This document shows, one piece after another, positions 18,378 through 28,100 of a stretch of 64,000 nucleotides of DNA. The translations under genes and the position numbers were made by a program. The first letter of the stretch is position 1. Each line of letters opens with the position of its first letter. Below the pieces are notes generated by a model that saw only the letters and a list, made by a program, of their open reading frames with translations, ran no database searches and was not told the DNA's origin. Source of the DNA: Streptomyces sp. SCSIO 30461 (lineage in GTDB: Bacteria; Actinomycetota; Actinomycetes; Streptomycetales; Streptomycetaceae); NCBI RefSeq assembly GCF_037023745.1, contig NZ_CP146101.1, positions 1,922,001 to 1,986,000 on the forward strand. The letters are read 5' to 3'.

Positions 18378-19493
18378 GTGGACGTGCAGAAGAAGCTCGA
18401 TGAGATCGTCGAGGCGGTCGGGAACGCCCGGTCCATGCCCATGTCGGCCTCGTGCGTGGTCAACCGCGCCGAGCTGCTCGCCATGCTCGAAGAGGTGCGT
18501 GAGGCTCTGCCCGGCTCGCTCGCCCGGGCCCAGGAGCTGATCGGCGACCGCGAGCAGATGGTCGCCGATGCCCGCCAGGAGGCCGCGCGGATCATCGAGG
18601 CCGCGCATTCCGAGCGCGGCTCCATGGTCTCCGGCACCCAGATCGCCCTGCAGTCGCAGGAGGAGGCCGACCGCATCCTCGCCGATGCCCGCCGTGAAGC
18701 CGCGGAGATCCGCGCGGAGGCCGACGAGTACGTCGACTCCAAGCTCGCCAACTTCGAGGTCGTGCTCAACAAGACCATCGGATCCGTCGACCGCGGGCGC
18801 GAGAAACTGCTGGGCCGCGCCCCGGCGCTCGGTGACCAGGGTTACGGCGACCCGGGCGACGACGACGCGCCCGAGTACAGCGCGGATCCGCAGACCCTGA
18901 TCGGGCGGGCCGACGAGTACGTCGATGCCAAGCTCGGCGCCTTCGAGGCGGTGCTCAGCAAGACCCTGGAGGCGGTCGGACGCGGTCGGCAGAAGCTGCA
19001 CGGCCGCATCGCCACCGACGAGCTCGGAGCCCATGTGGCCGCCCAGGACGCGGCGGGCACGCAGCAGACGACGACCAGTGACGCCGACTACCTCGCGGGG
19101 CTCGCGGAACTGGCCGACCCCGAGCCGCAGCAGTCGCAGCGCCAGCAGCCGTATCCGCAGGTGCAGCCGGAACAGCCCGTCCACATCCCGGCACAGGCAC
19201 AGGCCGGACCGTATCCCGCGGACGCCGGTTACGGCGGTCAGCCCCAGGAGCCGTACGCCTACCAGCAGGATCCGTACGCCACCGGCGCCTACGGCGCCCA
19301 GCAGGGCTACACGCAGCAGTACGACCAGGGCTATGCCCAGCAGCAGTACGGCTACGAGCAGTACCAGCAGCAGCCGCAGCAGTACCAGCAGCCGCAGCAG
19401 CCGCCCGCGACGCAGCAGCTGGACGAGACGAGCTTCTTCGACACGAGCATGATCGACATGGAGCAGCTGCGCCGCTACGAGCAGGGCCGCTGA
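18378..19493 (+). CDS. DivIVA-like coiled-coil protein with Q/Y-rich tail
   Basis: 371 aa from GTG 18378. Residues about 1-200 are helical and coiled-coil (AQELIGDREQMVADARQEAARII; EEADRILADARREAAEIRAEADEY), containing two similar segments (ADEYVDSKLANFEVVLNKTI and ADEYVDAKLGAFEAVLSKTL) that look like an internal duplication. Residues about 245-355 are low-complexity Gln, Tyr, Pro and Gly (repeated QQYGYEQYQQQ-like runs). It resembles the DivIVA/Scy/FilP class of Streptomyces polar or cytoskeletal proteins but lacks the classical DivIVA N-terminal motif. Its role is unproven; a scaffold is inferred. It is monocistronic, between coaD and the DUF177 gene. Confidence 0.75.
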   Translation: MDVQKKLDEIVEAVGNARSMPMSASCVVNRAELLAMLEEVREALPGSLARAQELIGDREQMVADARQEAARIIEAAHSERGSMVSGTQIALQSQEEADRILADARREAAEIRAEADEYVDSKLANFEVVLNKTIGSVDRGREKLLGRAPALGDQGYGDPGDDDAPEYSADPQTLIGRADEYVDAKLGAFEAVLSKTLEAVGRGRQKLHGRIATDELGAHVAAQDAAGTQQTTTSDADYLAGLAELADPEPQQSQRQQPYPQVQPEQPVHIPAQAQAGPYPADAGYGGQPQEPYAYQQDPYATGAYGAQQGYTQQYDQGYAQQQYGYEQYQQQPQQYQQPQQPPATQQLDETSFFDTSMIDMEQLRRYEQGR

Positions 19494-19648
19494 TCCGCCG
19501 GGGACCGGCGTGACCGCGGGACCCGATTGGGCCAACGGCGAACGGTCCAGTATCCTGGCTCTTCGGTCGCGCGTGCGTGCAGCTCGGTGCTGCGCGGAAA
19601 CCGTGACTCCTCTCGATCCCGTCGCACGACTCGAAAGCAGGAAGCGCC

Positions 19649-20302
19649 CTGAACGCCCGCCTCGACCATCGCAACCCTCTCGTGTTCGACACACACGAGC
19701 TGGGACGCCGTCCTGGTGCGCTCCAGCGGCTGACCCGCACGGTCGACGCGCCCGGTACGCCGGTCTTCGGTATCGAAGAGGTGATCGGGGTGCCTGCGGG
19801 CGCTCCGGTGGAGCTTGAGCTCCGCCTCGAATCCGTCATGGAGGGTGTGCTCGTCACGGGCACCGCCCGTGCCACGGCCGAGGGGGAGTGCGTAAGGTGT
19901 CTGGAGTCGCTGCGCCAAGAGGTGGCGGCGGACTTCCAGGAGATGTTCTCGTACCCTGACGCCGACGACCGGGGTCGCAGCCGCGCTGCGGAACCGGGCG
20001 ACGACGCCGAGGACGAGGGCACTCTCTTCCTCGAGGACGGCCTGTTCGACCTCGAGCCCGTGCTGCGTGATGCGGTGGTGCTCGCACTGCCGATGCAGCC
20101 GGTGTGCCGGGAGGACTGTGCGGGACTGTGCCCCCAGTGCGGGGTCAGCCTCAATGACGAACCGGAGCACCAACACGACGCCGTCGACATCCGTTGGGCG
20201 GCTTTGCAGGGACTCGCCGATTCACTGGGAACCGGTGAGAAGGACAAGATGAGCGGCGACGCGCCTCGATCACCTCGCGCCGCCGAGAAGCAGGAGAAGT
20301 AG
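19649..20302 (+). CDS. YceD/DUF177 family protein upstream of rpmF
   Basis: 217 aa if the CTG at 19649 is the start (AGGAAG 5 bp upstream, then [20 protein letters not shown]); 206 aa from GTG 19682, which lacks a ribosome site. Cysteines in [23 protein letters not shown] suggest a zinc site. YceD proteins almost always precede rpmF and are linked to 23S rRNA or large-subunit assembly; the exact job is unsettled. It is 2 bp from rpmF and in the same operon as rnc. Confidence 0.88.
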   Translation: MNARLDHRNPLVFDTHELGRRPGALQRLTRTVDAPGTPVFGIEEVIGVPAGAPVELELRLESVMEGVLVTGTARATAEGECVRCLESLRQEVAADFQEMFSYPDADDRGRSRAAEPGDDAEDEGTLFLEDGLFDLEPVLRDAVVLALPMQPVCREDCAGLCPQCGVSLNDEPEHQHDAVDIRWAALQGLADSLGTGEKDKMSGDAPRSPRAAEKQEK

Positions 20303-20304
20303 CC

Positions 20305-20478
20305 GTGGCTGTTCCGAAGCGGAAGATGTCGCGCAGCAACACGCGCCACCGCCGGTCGCAGTGGAAGGCTGCGGTCCCCACCCTGGTTTCGTGCGAGCGT
20401 TGCCAGGAGCCGAAGCAGCAGCACATCGCGTGCCCGAGCTGCGGCACCTACAACAAGCGCCAGGTCCTCGAGGTCTGA
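20305..20478 (+). CDS. rpmF: 50S ribosomal protein L32
   Basis: 57 aa, [20 protein letters not shown] at the N-terminus, with zinc-ribbon cysteines CERC and CPSC. GTG 20305 follows AGGAGAAG, which is within the end of the upstream gene. It is followed 19 bp later by rnc, giving the operon DUF177-rpmF-rnc. Confidence 0.97.
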   Translation: MAVPKRKMSRSNTRHRRSQWKAAVPTLVSCERCQEPKQQHIACPSCGTYNKRQVLEV

Positions 20479-20497
20479 GCGGCTGGTGAGAGGCTCC

Positions 20498-21328
20498 ATG
20501 TCTGACGCCGGTAAGCAGGCAGACAACGCAAGCGCAGCCTCGCCCCACACGCTTCTGGAAGGGCGGCTCGGGTATCCACTCGAGTCCGCCCTTCTGGTGC
20601 GTGCGCTGACCCACCGTTCGTACGCGTACGAGAACGGCGGTCTGCCCACCAACGAGCGGCTTGAGTTCCTCGGGGACTCGGTGCTCGGACTGGTGGTCAC
20701 GGACACGCTCTACCGCACCCACCCGGATCTGCCCGAAGGCCAGCTGGCCAAGCTGCGGGCCGCGGTGGTCAACTCGCGCGCGTTGGCGGAGGTCGGGCGT
20801 GGCCTGGACCTGGGTTCCTTCATCCGGCTAGGCCGGGGCGAAGAGGGCACGGGCGGCCGGGACAAGGCGTCCATCCTTGCCGACACGCTTGAAGCCGTGA
20901 TCGGCGCGGTCTACCTCGATCAGGGGCTCGACGCGGCGTCCGAGCTGGTGCATCGGCTCTTCGACCCGCTGATCGAGAAGTCCTCCAACCTCGGTGCCGG
21001 TCTGGACTGGAAGACCAGTCTCCAGGAGCTCACCGCGGCCGAGGGCCTCGGCGTGCCCGAGTACCTGGTCACCGAGACCGGTCCGGACCACGAGAAGACG
21101 TTCACTGCTGCTGCCCGCGTCGGTGGTGTCTCGTACGGCACCGGCACCGGCCGTAGCAAGAAGGAAGCGGAGCAGCAGGCGGCCGAGTCCGCCTGGCGGG
21201 CGATCCGCGCCGCGGCTGACGAGCGGGCCGCCGCGGAGAAGGCGGCTGCCGAGCAGTCCGCCACCGCTGAATCCGATGAACCCGCCTCCGAAGGGGTCGG
21301 CACTCCTTCCCGGCAGGCCACGGCCTGA
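20498..21328 (+). CDS. rnc: ribonuclease III (AbsB)
   Basis: 276 aa. The catalytic signature [16 protein letters not shown] and the second acidic site [14 protein letters not shown] are intact, and a dsRNA-binding domain follows (residues about 170-238, [24 protein letters not shown]). The C-terminus is an Ala/Glu-rich tail. It cleaves dsRNA in rRNA processing; in S. coelicolor RNase III is AbsB, a global regulator of antibiotic production. ATG 20498 is used; GTG 20486, in the same frame, is the alternative. Confidence 0.96.
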   Translation: MSDAGKQADNASAASPHTLLEGRLGYPLESALLVRALTHRSYAYENGGLPTNERLEFLGDSVLGLVVTDTLYRTHPDLPEGQLAKLRAAVVNSRALAEVGRGLDLGSFIRLGRGEEGTGGRDKASILADTLEAVIGAVYLDQGLDAASELVHRLFDPLIEKSSNLGAGLDWKTSLQELTAAEGLGVPEYLVTETGPDHEKTFTAAARVGGVSYGTGTGRSKKEAEQQAAESAWRAIRAAADERAAAEKAAAEQSATAESDEPASEGVGTPSRQATA

Positions 21329-21336
21329 TCTGCGGC

Positions 21337-21378
21337 CCGAAGGCCTCTGCTGCACCCCGGTGCAGCAGAGGCCTTCGG
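21337..21378 (+). terminator. rnc terminator
   Basis: An 18-bp perfect stem (21337-21354 with 21361-21378), extendable by two C-G pairs, follows the rnc stop by 8 bp. It separates rnc from mutM, which therefore probably has its own promoter in the 130 bp that follow. Confidence 0.9.
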
Positions 21379-21510
21379 ATTTCCATCCGGATCTCGTACC
21401 CCCGCAGCCGCTCCAGGCTCCCATGGCGGGAGCCCGGGAGACCCGCCGTACCCCGCCGGAGGTACGCTGCGGGCGTCATAGCCCCCAGACCTCCCAAGGA
21501 GGAGCGCCCC

Positions 21511-22371
21511 GTGCCCGAATTGCCCGAGGTCGAAGTGGTCAGGCGTGGGCTGGAGGCCTGGGTCTCAGGGCGGGTCGTGTCCGAGACCGAGGTGCTCCAC
21601 CCCCGGGCCGTTCGACGCCACTTCGGCGGGGCCGGGGACTTCGCGGCCCGACTCAAGGGACATCGGATCGGTGTCGTACGACGGCGCGGGAAGTACCTCT
21701 GGCTGCCGCTTGAGGGCAGCGGCGCGGCGATGCTCGGGCATCTCGGGATGAGCGGGCAGCTGCTGGTTCAGCCCGAGGCGGTGGCCGACGAGAAGCATCT
21801 GCGGATCCGCATCCGCTTCGACGACGCCCTCGGCACCGAGCTCCGCTTCGTCGACCAGCGAACCTTCGGCGGTCTTTCGCTGCATGACACCAGCCCTGAA
21901 GGGCTCCCGGATGTCATCGCTCACATCGCCCGGGACCCGCTCGATCGGGAGTTCGACGACTTTGCCTTCGTCACCGCCCTGCGCCGCAGACGTACCACCA
22001 TCAAGCGGGCGCTGCTCGACCAGTCACTGATCAGCGGGGTCGGCAACATCTACGCCGACGAAGCCCTGTGGCGCGCCAGACTCCACTACGACCGTCCGAC
22101 GATGAGCCTGAACCGTGCCCGCTCACTCGAACTCCTCGGGCACATTCGGGACGTCATGAACGCTGCCCTCGCCGTCGGCGGTACCAGCTTCGACAGCCTC
22201 TACGTCAATGTGAACGGCGAGTCCGGCTACTTCGACCGATCCCTCGACGCCTACGGCCGCGCGGGCGAACCCTGCCGGCGTTGCGGGACTCCCATGCGTC
22301 GGCGTCCTTGGATGAATCGCTCCAGCTACTTCTGCCCGCGCTGTCAGCGCCCGCCGCGCGTCTCGTCGTAG
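21511..22371 (+). CDS. mutM: formamidopyrimidine-DNA glycosylase
   Basis: 286 aa. [15 protein letters not shown] places the catalytic Pro1/Glu2 at the N-terminus, [19 protein letters not shown] is the helix-two-turn-helix, and the C-terminal zinc finger is CRRCGTPM...FCPRC. It removes oxidised purines such as 8-oxoguanine. The GTG start follows AAGGAGGAGCGCC. The gene is complete and its last 28 bp overlap the convergent HxlR gene. Confidence 0.96.
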   Translation: MPELPEVEVVRRGLEAWVSGRVVSETEVLHPRAVRRHFGGAGDFAARLKGHRIGVVRRRGKYLWLPLEGSGAAMLGHLGMSGQLLVQPEAVADEKHLRIRIRFDDALGTELRFVDQRTFGGLSLHDTSPEGLPDVIAHIARDPLDREFDDFAFVTALRRRRTTIKRALLDQSLISGVGNIYADEALWRARLHYDRPTMSLNRARSLELLGHIRDVMNAALAVGGTSFDSLYVNVNGESGYFDRSLDAYGRAGEPCRRCGTPMRRRPWMNRSSYFCPRCQRPPRVSS

Positions 22372-22751
22372 TACTCGCGCGCGGTGAGCACCTCGGGCAT
22401 CCGGCTCTCCACCAGTTCGATCAGGCCGACGAGCTGCTCGGCGACCTGTCGGCCGAGCGGGGTGAGCTCGTAGTCGACCCGCGGCGGATTGGTCGGCTGC
22501 GCCTCGCGGTGCACCAGGCCGTCCCGCTCCAGCGCCTGAAGGGTCTGGGAGAGCATCTTCTCGCTGACGCCGTCGACCCTGCGACGCAGCTCGTTGAACC
22601 GGCAGCCCGACTCGTGGAGAGCGCCCAGCGTCAGACTGCCCCATCGGCCGGTCACATGCTCCAGCGCGCCACGGGAGGGGCACCCCCGGCTGAACACATC
22701 GAATGCGAGGTCTTCGGGGAGGTCTTCAAGGTCGTCAGCCACAGCACTCAC
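22344..22751 (-). CDS. HxlR-family transcriptional regulator
   Basis: 135 aa. It has the HxlR/DUF24 layout: a near-N-terminal cysteine (FSRGCPSR), the motif [15 protein letters not shown], a winged helix ([29 protein letters not shown]) and the hydrophobic C-terminal helix. Such regulators often sense aldehydes, quinones or redox stress and control a divergent gene, but none is divergent here: the next gene upstream is on the same strand. The target is unknown. Its 3' end overlaps mutM by 28 bp. Confidence 0.9.
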   Translation of the reverse strand: MSAVADDLEDLPEDLAFDVFSRGCPSRGALEHVTGRWGSLTLGALHESGCRFNELRRRVDGVSEKMLSQTLQALERDGLVHREAQPTNPPRVDYELTPLGRQVAEQLVGLIELVESRMPEVLTAREYYDETRGGR

Positions 22752-22851
22752 CCTACGCCCGCGCTTCCCGCGCAGCAGGTGCTCACCGCAGGACAGCGCC
22801 TACGGTGAGCACAGCGGCGTCGGACCGGCAGCTCGGTCGGACCCGGCAGGC

Positions 22852-23820
22852 TCAGAGGCCGAGTTCCTGCGTCCACAAGGGGCCGCCGTCCGCGAAGGAC
22901 ACGCCGACTCCCATGGTCTGGTAGGCGCAGTTCAGCAGGTTCGCACGCTGGACGCCGTCGTTCATCCAGTGGCGCACCACCGTTTCGGCGTCGCCGGGGC
23001 CGCGGGCTATGTTCTCCGCCCCCAGGTTGCCGACGCCCATCTCGGCGGCCCGCTTCCACGGGTCGTCACCGTCCGGGTCGACATGGCCGAAGAAGCCGCG
23101 TGCCGCCATGTCCTCGCTGAACCGGTCGGCGAGCGCGGCGAGTGATCCGTCGGCGCGCAGCGGGCTGCATCCCACTCGGGCGCGTTCCTGGTTGACGAGC
23201 GTGAGCACCTCGGCCTCGGTCGCGGCTTCGCTCGTCGCCGCCGAAGAGGCATCGGTCGATGCCGATGCCGATGCCGTGGCGGTCGGTGAAGGGGATTCGG
23301 GCGAGCGCGAGGGCTCGGGGGCGAGGGTGCGCTCGGGGCCGGTCGGCTTTGTGACGGTCTTGTGCGGTCCGGCAGCCCGCGGGGTCTGCTGCTGCGGGGC
23401 CCTCCCCTCGCGCCGCTGCTCCTGCTCCGCCTCCGCTGTTGCCTTCGGCTTCTCCGGCGGGACGGTCCGGGAACCCGATGGTGCGGCGGCGCTCTTCGCC
23501 GGAGCCGTGGGCTTCGCCTCCGGCGCGGACGCCTTCGGGTGCGGCTGCTGCGACCTGGTCGGGGCTGGTGTCGCCGACGACTTGCCGCGGGTCGAAGACA
23601 TGCCGGTCTCCCCGGCCGTGTCACCGGTCTTGGCGGTCCCGGATTCCCGGACCTGGAGTTCCCGGCTGCTGGAGCTGTTCTCGCCCAGCAGGAACTCCTT
23701 GCCTCCCGGCACTACGCCGGTGGCCGCAGCCACGGTGGCCACCGCCACAGCGGCGACGGCTGCGAGCAGCCCGGTGCGCACGGGCACCGCGGCCCGGTTC
23801 TTCCGGCGGTGGCGTCCCAT
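22852..23820 (-). CDS. secreted CAP-domain (SCP/PR1-like) protein
   Basis: 322 aa. The N-terminus MGRHRRKNRAAVPVRTG plus a hydrophobic stretch (LLAAVAAVAVATVAAATGVV) is a signal peptide or membrane anchor. Residues about 55-195 are a Pro/Ala/Ser/Thr-rich wall-spanning linker. Residues about 200-322 are a CAP domain: VLTLVNQERARVGCSPLRAD, FFGHVDPDGDDPWKRA (active-site His), GAENIARG and MNDGVQRANLLNCAYQTMGVGV. These bacterial CAP proteins are widespread in spore formers and actinomycetes; the biochemical activity is unknown. ATG 23820 is divergent from acyP, whose start is 125 bp away. Confidence 0.9.
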   Translation of the reverse strand: MGRHRRKNRAAVPVRTGLLAAVAAVAVATVAAATGVVPGGKEFLLGENSSSSRELQVRESGTAKTGDTAGETGMSSTRGKSSATPAPTRSQQPHPKASAPEAKPTAPAKSAAAPSGSRTVPPEKPKATAEAEQEQRREGRAPQQQTPRAAGPHKTVTKPTGPERTLAPEPSRSPESPSPTATASASASTDASSAATSEAATEAEVLTLVNQERARVGCSPLRADGSLAALADRFSEDMAARGFFGHVDPDGDDPWKRAAEMGVGNLGAENIARGPGDAETVVRHWMNDGVQRANLLNCAYQTMGVGVSFADGGPLWTQELGL

Positions 23821-23944
23821 CCGGTCGCCCTTTCTGTTGGCGAGTGATTTCACCCGTACGAGTGAGGTCAATGCGTGGCAATGTACGCCAATACGGACGT
23901 CGGCGATGTGATGCACGCACCATCGACCGGCTAGCTTGCGGGGC

Positions 23945-24226
23945 ATGAATGAACATGCGCGCATCACGGTCTGGGTGCGCGGCCGCGTGCAACGTGTCGG
24001 CTTTCGGTGGTTCACCAGGGAAAACGCGCTGGAGATCGGCTGCCTCAAGGGCTTCGCGCTCAACCTCGACGACGGGCGTGTGCAGGTCGTGGCGGAAGGG
24101 CCGCGTGAGAATTGCCACCGCCTCCTGGAGTGGCTCCGCTCGTCCGACACGCCCGGGAACGTCGACGGCGTCACCGAGATCTGGGGTGCTCCCCGAGGTG
24201 GATACGACGGGTTCGCGATTCGCTGA
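23945..24226 (+). CDS. acyP: acylphosphatase
   Basis: 93 aa, the family's length. It has [20 protein letters not shown] with the catalytic arginine in the phosphate loop, [17 protein letters not shown] with the catalytic asparagine, and the C-terminal GFAIR. It hydrolyses carboxyl-phosphate bonds of acyl phosphates. The in-frame ATG 23945 is used. It is divergent from the CAP gene and upstream of the small gene and smc. Confidence 0.95.
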   Translation: MNEHARITVWVRGRVQRVGFRWFTRENALEIGCLKGFALNLDDGRVQVVAEGPRENCHRLLEWLRSSDTPGNVDGVTEIWGAPRGGYDGFAIR

Positions 24227-24618
24227 GGAGGGGGTGAAGCGTGGCGGGCGTACGGCTGCACCGTGCGTTCATATCGGCGCTGACAGTGCATGTGTTCGAT
24301 GAAGACGACCTGGTGGTTGCCAAGGATGGCCTTCACGTGCCAGGCTGCCGCCCTAAGGATGATCTCCTCACCCCAGGCCCCGCTGGAGAGCCTTGGTCGC
24401 GAAGCCCGCGCCCACCTGCCCCCGGGATGTCCATCGATACGGGGTGTGATCGTGTTGACCGTCAAACTTTTTGGTGAGACGCTGGAAGCCCCGCGCACCT
24501 TAGTTGTTTGGCGGTACGAACCGCAGTCATGACAAGCGCTGCCAAGCATCGCGGGTGCGAAAATCCCTCACGACCCACACCGCATCGGTCGGTCACTCAG
24601 TGTGGAGGACCATCCATC
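24227..24618 (+). other. 392-bp spacer between acyP and the small coiled-coil gene
   Basis: Mostly non-coding, with lower GC than the surroundings. A 78-codon open frame (24241-24477) has a good-looking ribosome site (GAGGAGGGGGTGAAGC then GTG), but its third-position GC is only moderate, so it is left unannotated. Near the end TTGACC (24454-24459) is a plausible -35 of a promoter for the downstream gene. Confidence 0.5.
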
Positions 24619-24831
24619 ATGGCAAAGGCGCTTCTCGGTTACGTCGGCGGTTCCGACCCGCGACTTCTCGCCGAGATGCGACGGCTTCAGCAGCGCGTCC
24701 AGGATCTGGAGTCCGAGCTCGTACGGATCCAGTCCGAGAACGACGTGCTGAGTGCTGCCGCCGCACGTGGCGAGACGCTGCTTGAAGGCATCGACGTCAA
24801 CGTACCCAAGGGCGAGCCGGCGCTCACCTGA
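24619..24831 (+). CDS. small coiled-coil hypothetical protein upstream of smc
   Basis: 70 aa, MAKALLGYVGGSDPRLLAEM then a heptad-patterned helix (RLQQRVQDLESELVRIQSEN). ATG 24619 follows GGAGGA with 9 bp spacing. Similar small proteins sit near smc in many Streptomyces genomes as far as I recall; no function is known. The helix suggests a short parallel coiled coil. It ends before a strong intrinsic terminator and so is a separate transcript from smc. Confidence 0.85.
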   Translation: MAKALLGYVGGSDPRLLAEMRRLQQRVQDLESELVRIQSENDVLSAAAARGETLLEGIDVNVPKGEPALT

Positions 24832-24887
24832 TGACAGCCCCCGTCGAGATCGAGATCAGGTGAGAAACTCTCGCTGGTAGGTATTGC

Positions 24888-24914
24888 AAGGGACGCTTCG
24901 GCGTCCCTTCTTTT
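24888..24914 (+). terminator. intrinsic terminator with UUCG loop
   Basis: AAGGGACGC (24888-24896), loop TTCG, GCGTCCCTT (24901-24909), then CTTTTT. A stem capped by a UUCG tetraloop and followed by a T run is a textbook rho-independent terminator, uncommon in this GC-rich genome. Confidence 0.93.
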
Positions 24915-25124
24915 TGCCTCCCCGTAGCCGTGTATTCCCGTGGCCCTACATCGCTGCCGGACTCCTGCATGCCCGTAGGCACTCGCCGCACGCGCCGCTT
25001 CCCGCGGCGCCCTGCGTCTCCCCGTCGTCAGATCCTTGCCGGTCCGCGTTCACCCCGCTTTACCGTCTGATCTGCCCTGCACCTTCATAGGTGAAACCGC
25101 GACCGAAAGGTAGAGTCCCCGGGC

Positions 25125-28100
25125 GTGCACCTCAAGGCCCTGACCCTGCGCGGGTTCAAATCCTTTGCGTCCGCCACGACACTGCGTTTTGAGCCGGGCA
25201 TCACCTGCGTCGTGGGCCCGAACGGCTCAGGCAAGTCGAACGTGGTGGACGCACTCTCCTGGGTCATGGGTGAGCAGGGTGCCAAATCGCTGCGCGGCGG
25301 CAAGATGGAAGATGTCATCTTCGCCGGGACGACCGGGCGCCCGCCGCTCGGCCGCGCCGAGGTCTCCCTGACGATCGACAACTCCGACGGAGCGCTGCCG
25401 ATCGAATACGCCGAGGTCACCATTACTCGGATCATGTTCCGCAATGGCGGCAGCGAGTACCAGATCAACGGGGACACGTGTCGGCTGCTCGATATCCAGG
25501 AACTGCTCTCGGACTCCGGTATCGGACGCGAGATGCATGTCATCGTCGGGCAGGGCCGGCTCGACTCCGTGCTGCACGCCGACCCGATGGGGCGGCGTGC
25601 GTTCATCGAGGAAGCCGCCGGTGTACTCAAGCACCGCAAGCGCAAAGAGAAGGCACTGCGGAAGCTCGACGCGATGCGGGCCAACCTCGCACGCGTCCAG
25701 GATCTGACGGATGAACTGCGGCGCCAACTCAAGCCGCTCGGACGGCAGGCGGCGGTGGCACGGCGGGCCGCGGTCATCCAGGCCGATCTGCGTGACGCTC
25801 GGCTGCGGCTGCTCGCCGACGATCTCGTACGGATGCGTGAGGCGCTGAAATCGGAGGTCGCGGACGAGGCCGCGCTCAAGCAGCGCAAAGAGACCGCGGA
25901 GCGGGAGCTGAGAGCCGCCCAGACCCGTGAGGCTGCTCTTGAGGACGAGGTGCGGCGGCTGGCGCCGCGTCTCCAGCGCGCCCAGCAGACCTGGTACGAG
26001 CTCTCGCAGCTGGCGGAGCGGGTGCGGGGCACCGTGTCACTGTCCGACGCCCGGGTGAAGAGCGCGACCTCCGTGCCCGCGGACGAGCGGCGTGGACGCG
26101 ACCCCGAGGACATGGAGCGCGAGGCCGCCCGGATCCGAGCCCAGGAGGAGGAGCTGGAGGCCGCACTGGAGGCGGCCGAGCGCGCGCTTGAGGACACCGT
26201 GGCACACCGCGCCGAACTGGAGCGTGAACTCGCGGTCGAGGACCGCAGGCTGAAGGATGTCGCGCGGGCGATCGCCGACCGGCGCGAAGGCCTCGCACGA
26301 TCGAACGGACAGGTCAACGCGGCCCGTTCGCGCGCGGCGTCGGCGCAGGCGGAGATCGACCGGCTGGCCGCGGCCCGCGACGAGGCGCGGGAGCGGGCGA
26401 CCGCCGCCCAGGAGGAGTACGAGCAGCTCCGGGCCGAGGTCGACGGCCTGGAGGCGGACGATTCGGCCTTGGCCGGCGCCCACGACGAGGCCAAGCAGGA
26501 ACTGGCGGCGGCGGAGGCCGCCTTGTCGGCGGCCCGCGAGGCCGCCACGGCGGCCGAGCGCCGGCGGGCTGCCCTGGCCGCTCGCCATGAGGCACTCGCT
26601 CAGGGTCTGCGCCGCAAGGACGGCACGGGCGCCCTGCTTTCGGCCGGTGACAGTCTCACCGGGCTGCTCGGCCCCGCCGCGGAACTTCTCACGGTCACAC
26701 CGGGCTACGAGGTAGCCGTCGCGGCTGCGCTCGGCGTGGCAGCCGACGCGATCGCGGTACGGGACCCCGCCACCGCCGCCGAGGCTATTCGGCTGCTGCG
26801 CAAACAGGACGCGGGTCGGGCGGCCCTGCTGCTCTCGGTTCCGGCGCAGGGGTCCGCGGTGGTGGAGATCGCCGCGGCGCGCGGGGCGGCGGAGTCGGGT
26901 GGCTCGCCCGGAAGCGGGTCGTTGCCGACGGCGGTCATGGGGCAGCGGTGGGAGGCACGGGCCACCGGGACGCAGGCCGACGCGCAGCGCTTGGTGGCGC
27001 CCCGTACCTCGGTGGGCGGAGAACCCGATACCGAAAGGCTGATTCCCGCTCAGTCGGCAGGCTCCGCCCCTCGGGTGGCCGATCTGGTTCGCGGGCCTGC
27101 CGAGCTGCTGCCCGCGGTCGAGCGCCTCGTACGGGACATGGTCGTCGTAGGGACGCTGGACGAGGCGGAGGACCTGCTCACGGACCGCCCAGGACTGATC
27201 GCGGTGACAGTCGAAGGCGATGTGCTGGGGGCGCACTTCGCGTACGGCGGCTCGGCGGGGGCTCCGAGTCTGCTCGAAGTCCAGGCAGCCGTGGACGAAG
27301 CCGCGGCCGAGCTCGAGGAACTCGCCGTGCTGTGCGAGGAGCTGGGCGGGCGGCAACGGGACGCGTCCGGTCGGCGCGGGGAATGCGTCCGGCGGGTCGA
27401 GGAACTGGGGGAGCGGCGGCGCGCGGCCGACAAGGAGAAGTCGGGGGTCGCCCAGCAGCTCGGGCGGCTCGCCGGTCAGGCCCGGGGTGCTGCCGGCGAG
27501 GCCGAGCGCACGGCCGCCGCGGCGTCCCGCGCCGAGGAGGCGTTGGAGAAGGCGCTCTACGAGGCGGAGGAGCTGGCCGAACGACTGGCGGTGGCCGAGG
27601 AGGCTCCGGTCGACGAGGAGCCCGACACCTCCGTACGGGACCGGCTGGCGGCCGACGGCGCCAACGCCAGGCAGACCGAGATGGAAGCCCGCCTCCAGGT
27701 CCGTACGCACGAGGAGCGGGTGAAGGGGCTCGCGGGCCGCGCCGAAGCCCTCGACCGCGGCGCCCGCGCCGAACGCGAGGCGCGGGCTCGCGCCGAGCAG
27801 CGGCGCGCGCGGCTCCGCCATGAGGCGGCCGTCGCCGAGGCCGTCTCGCGTGGTGCTCGTCAGCTGCTCGCGCATGTCGAGGTCTCCGTCGTGCGGGCCG
27901 AGCGGGAGCGGGCGGCGGCCGAGGCCGCCAAGTCCGCCCGCGAGCAGGAGCTGACGGCCGCTCGTGGCGAAGGCAGGGAGCTGAAGGGCGAGCTCGACAA
28001 GCTCACCGACTCCGTGCACCGGGGTGAGGTGCTCGGCGCCGAGAAGCGGCTGCGTATCGAGCAACTGGAGGCGAAGGCCCTGGAAGAGCTCGGGGTCGAG

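Noticed and set aside
18129..20706. Large reverse-strand frames across coaD, the coiled-coil gene, rpmF and rnc
   Set aside because: All lie opposite recognisable genes with full family motifs, so they are antisense shadows.
23821..24549. N-terminal extension of the CAP protein antisense to acyP
   Set aside because: The real protein begins at the signal-peptide methionine at 23820; the extension is antisense to acylphosphatase.
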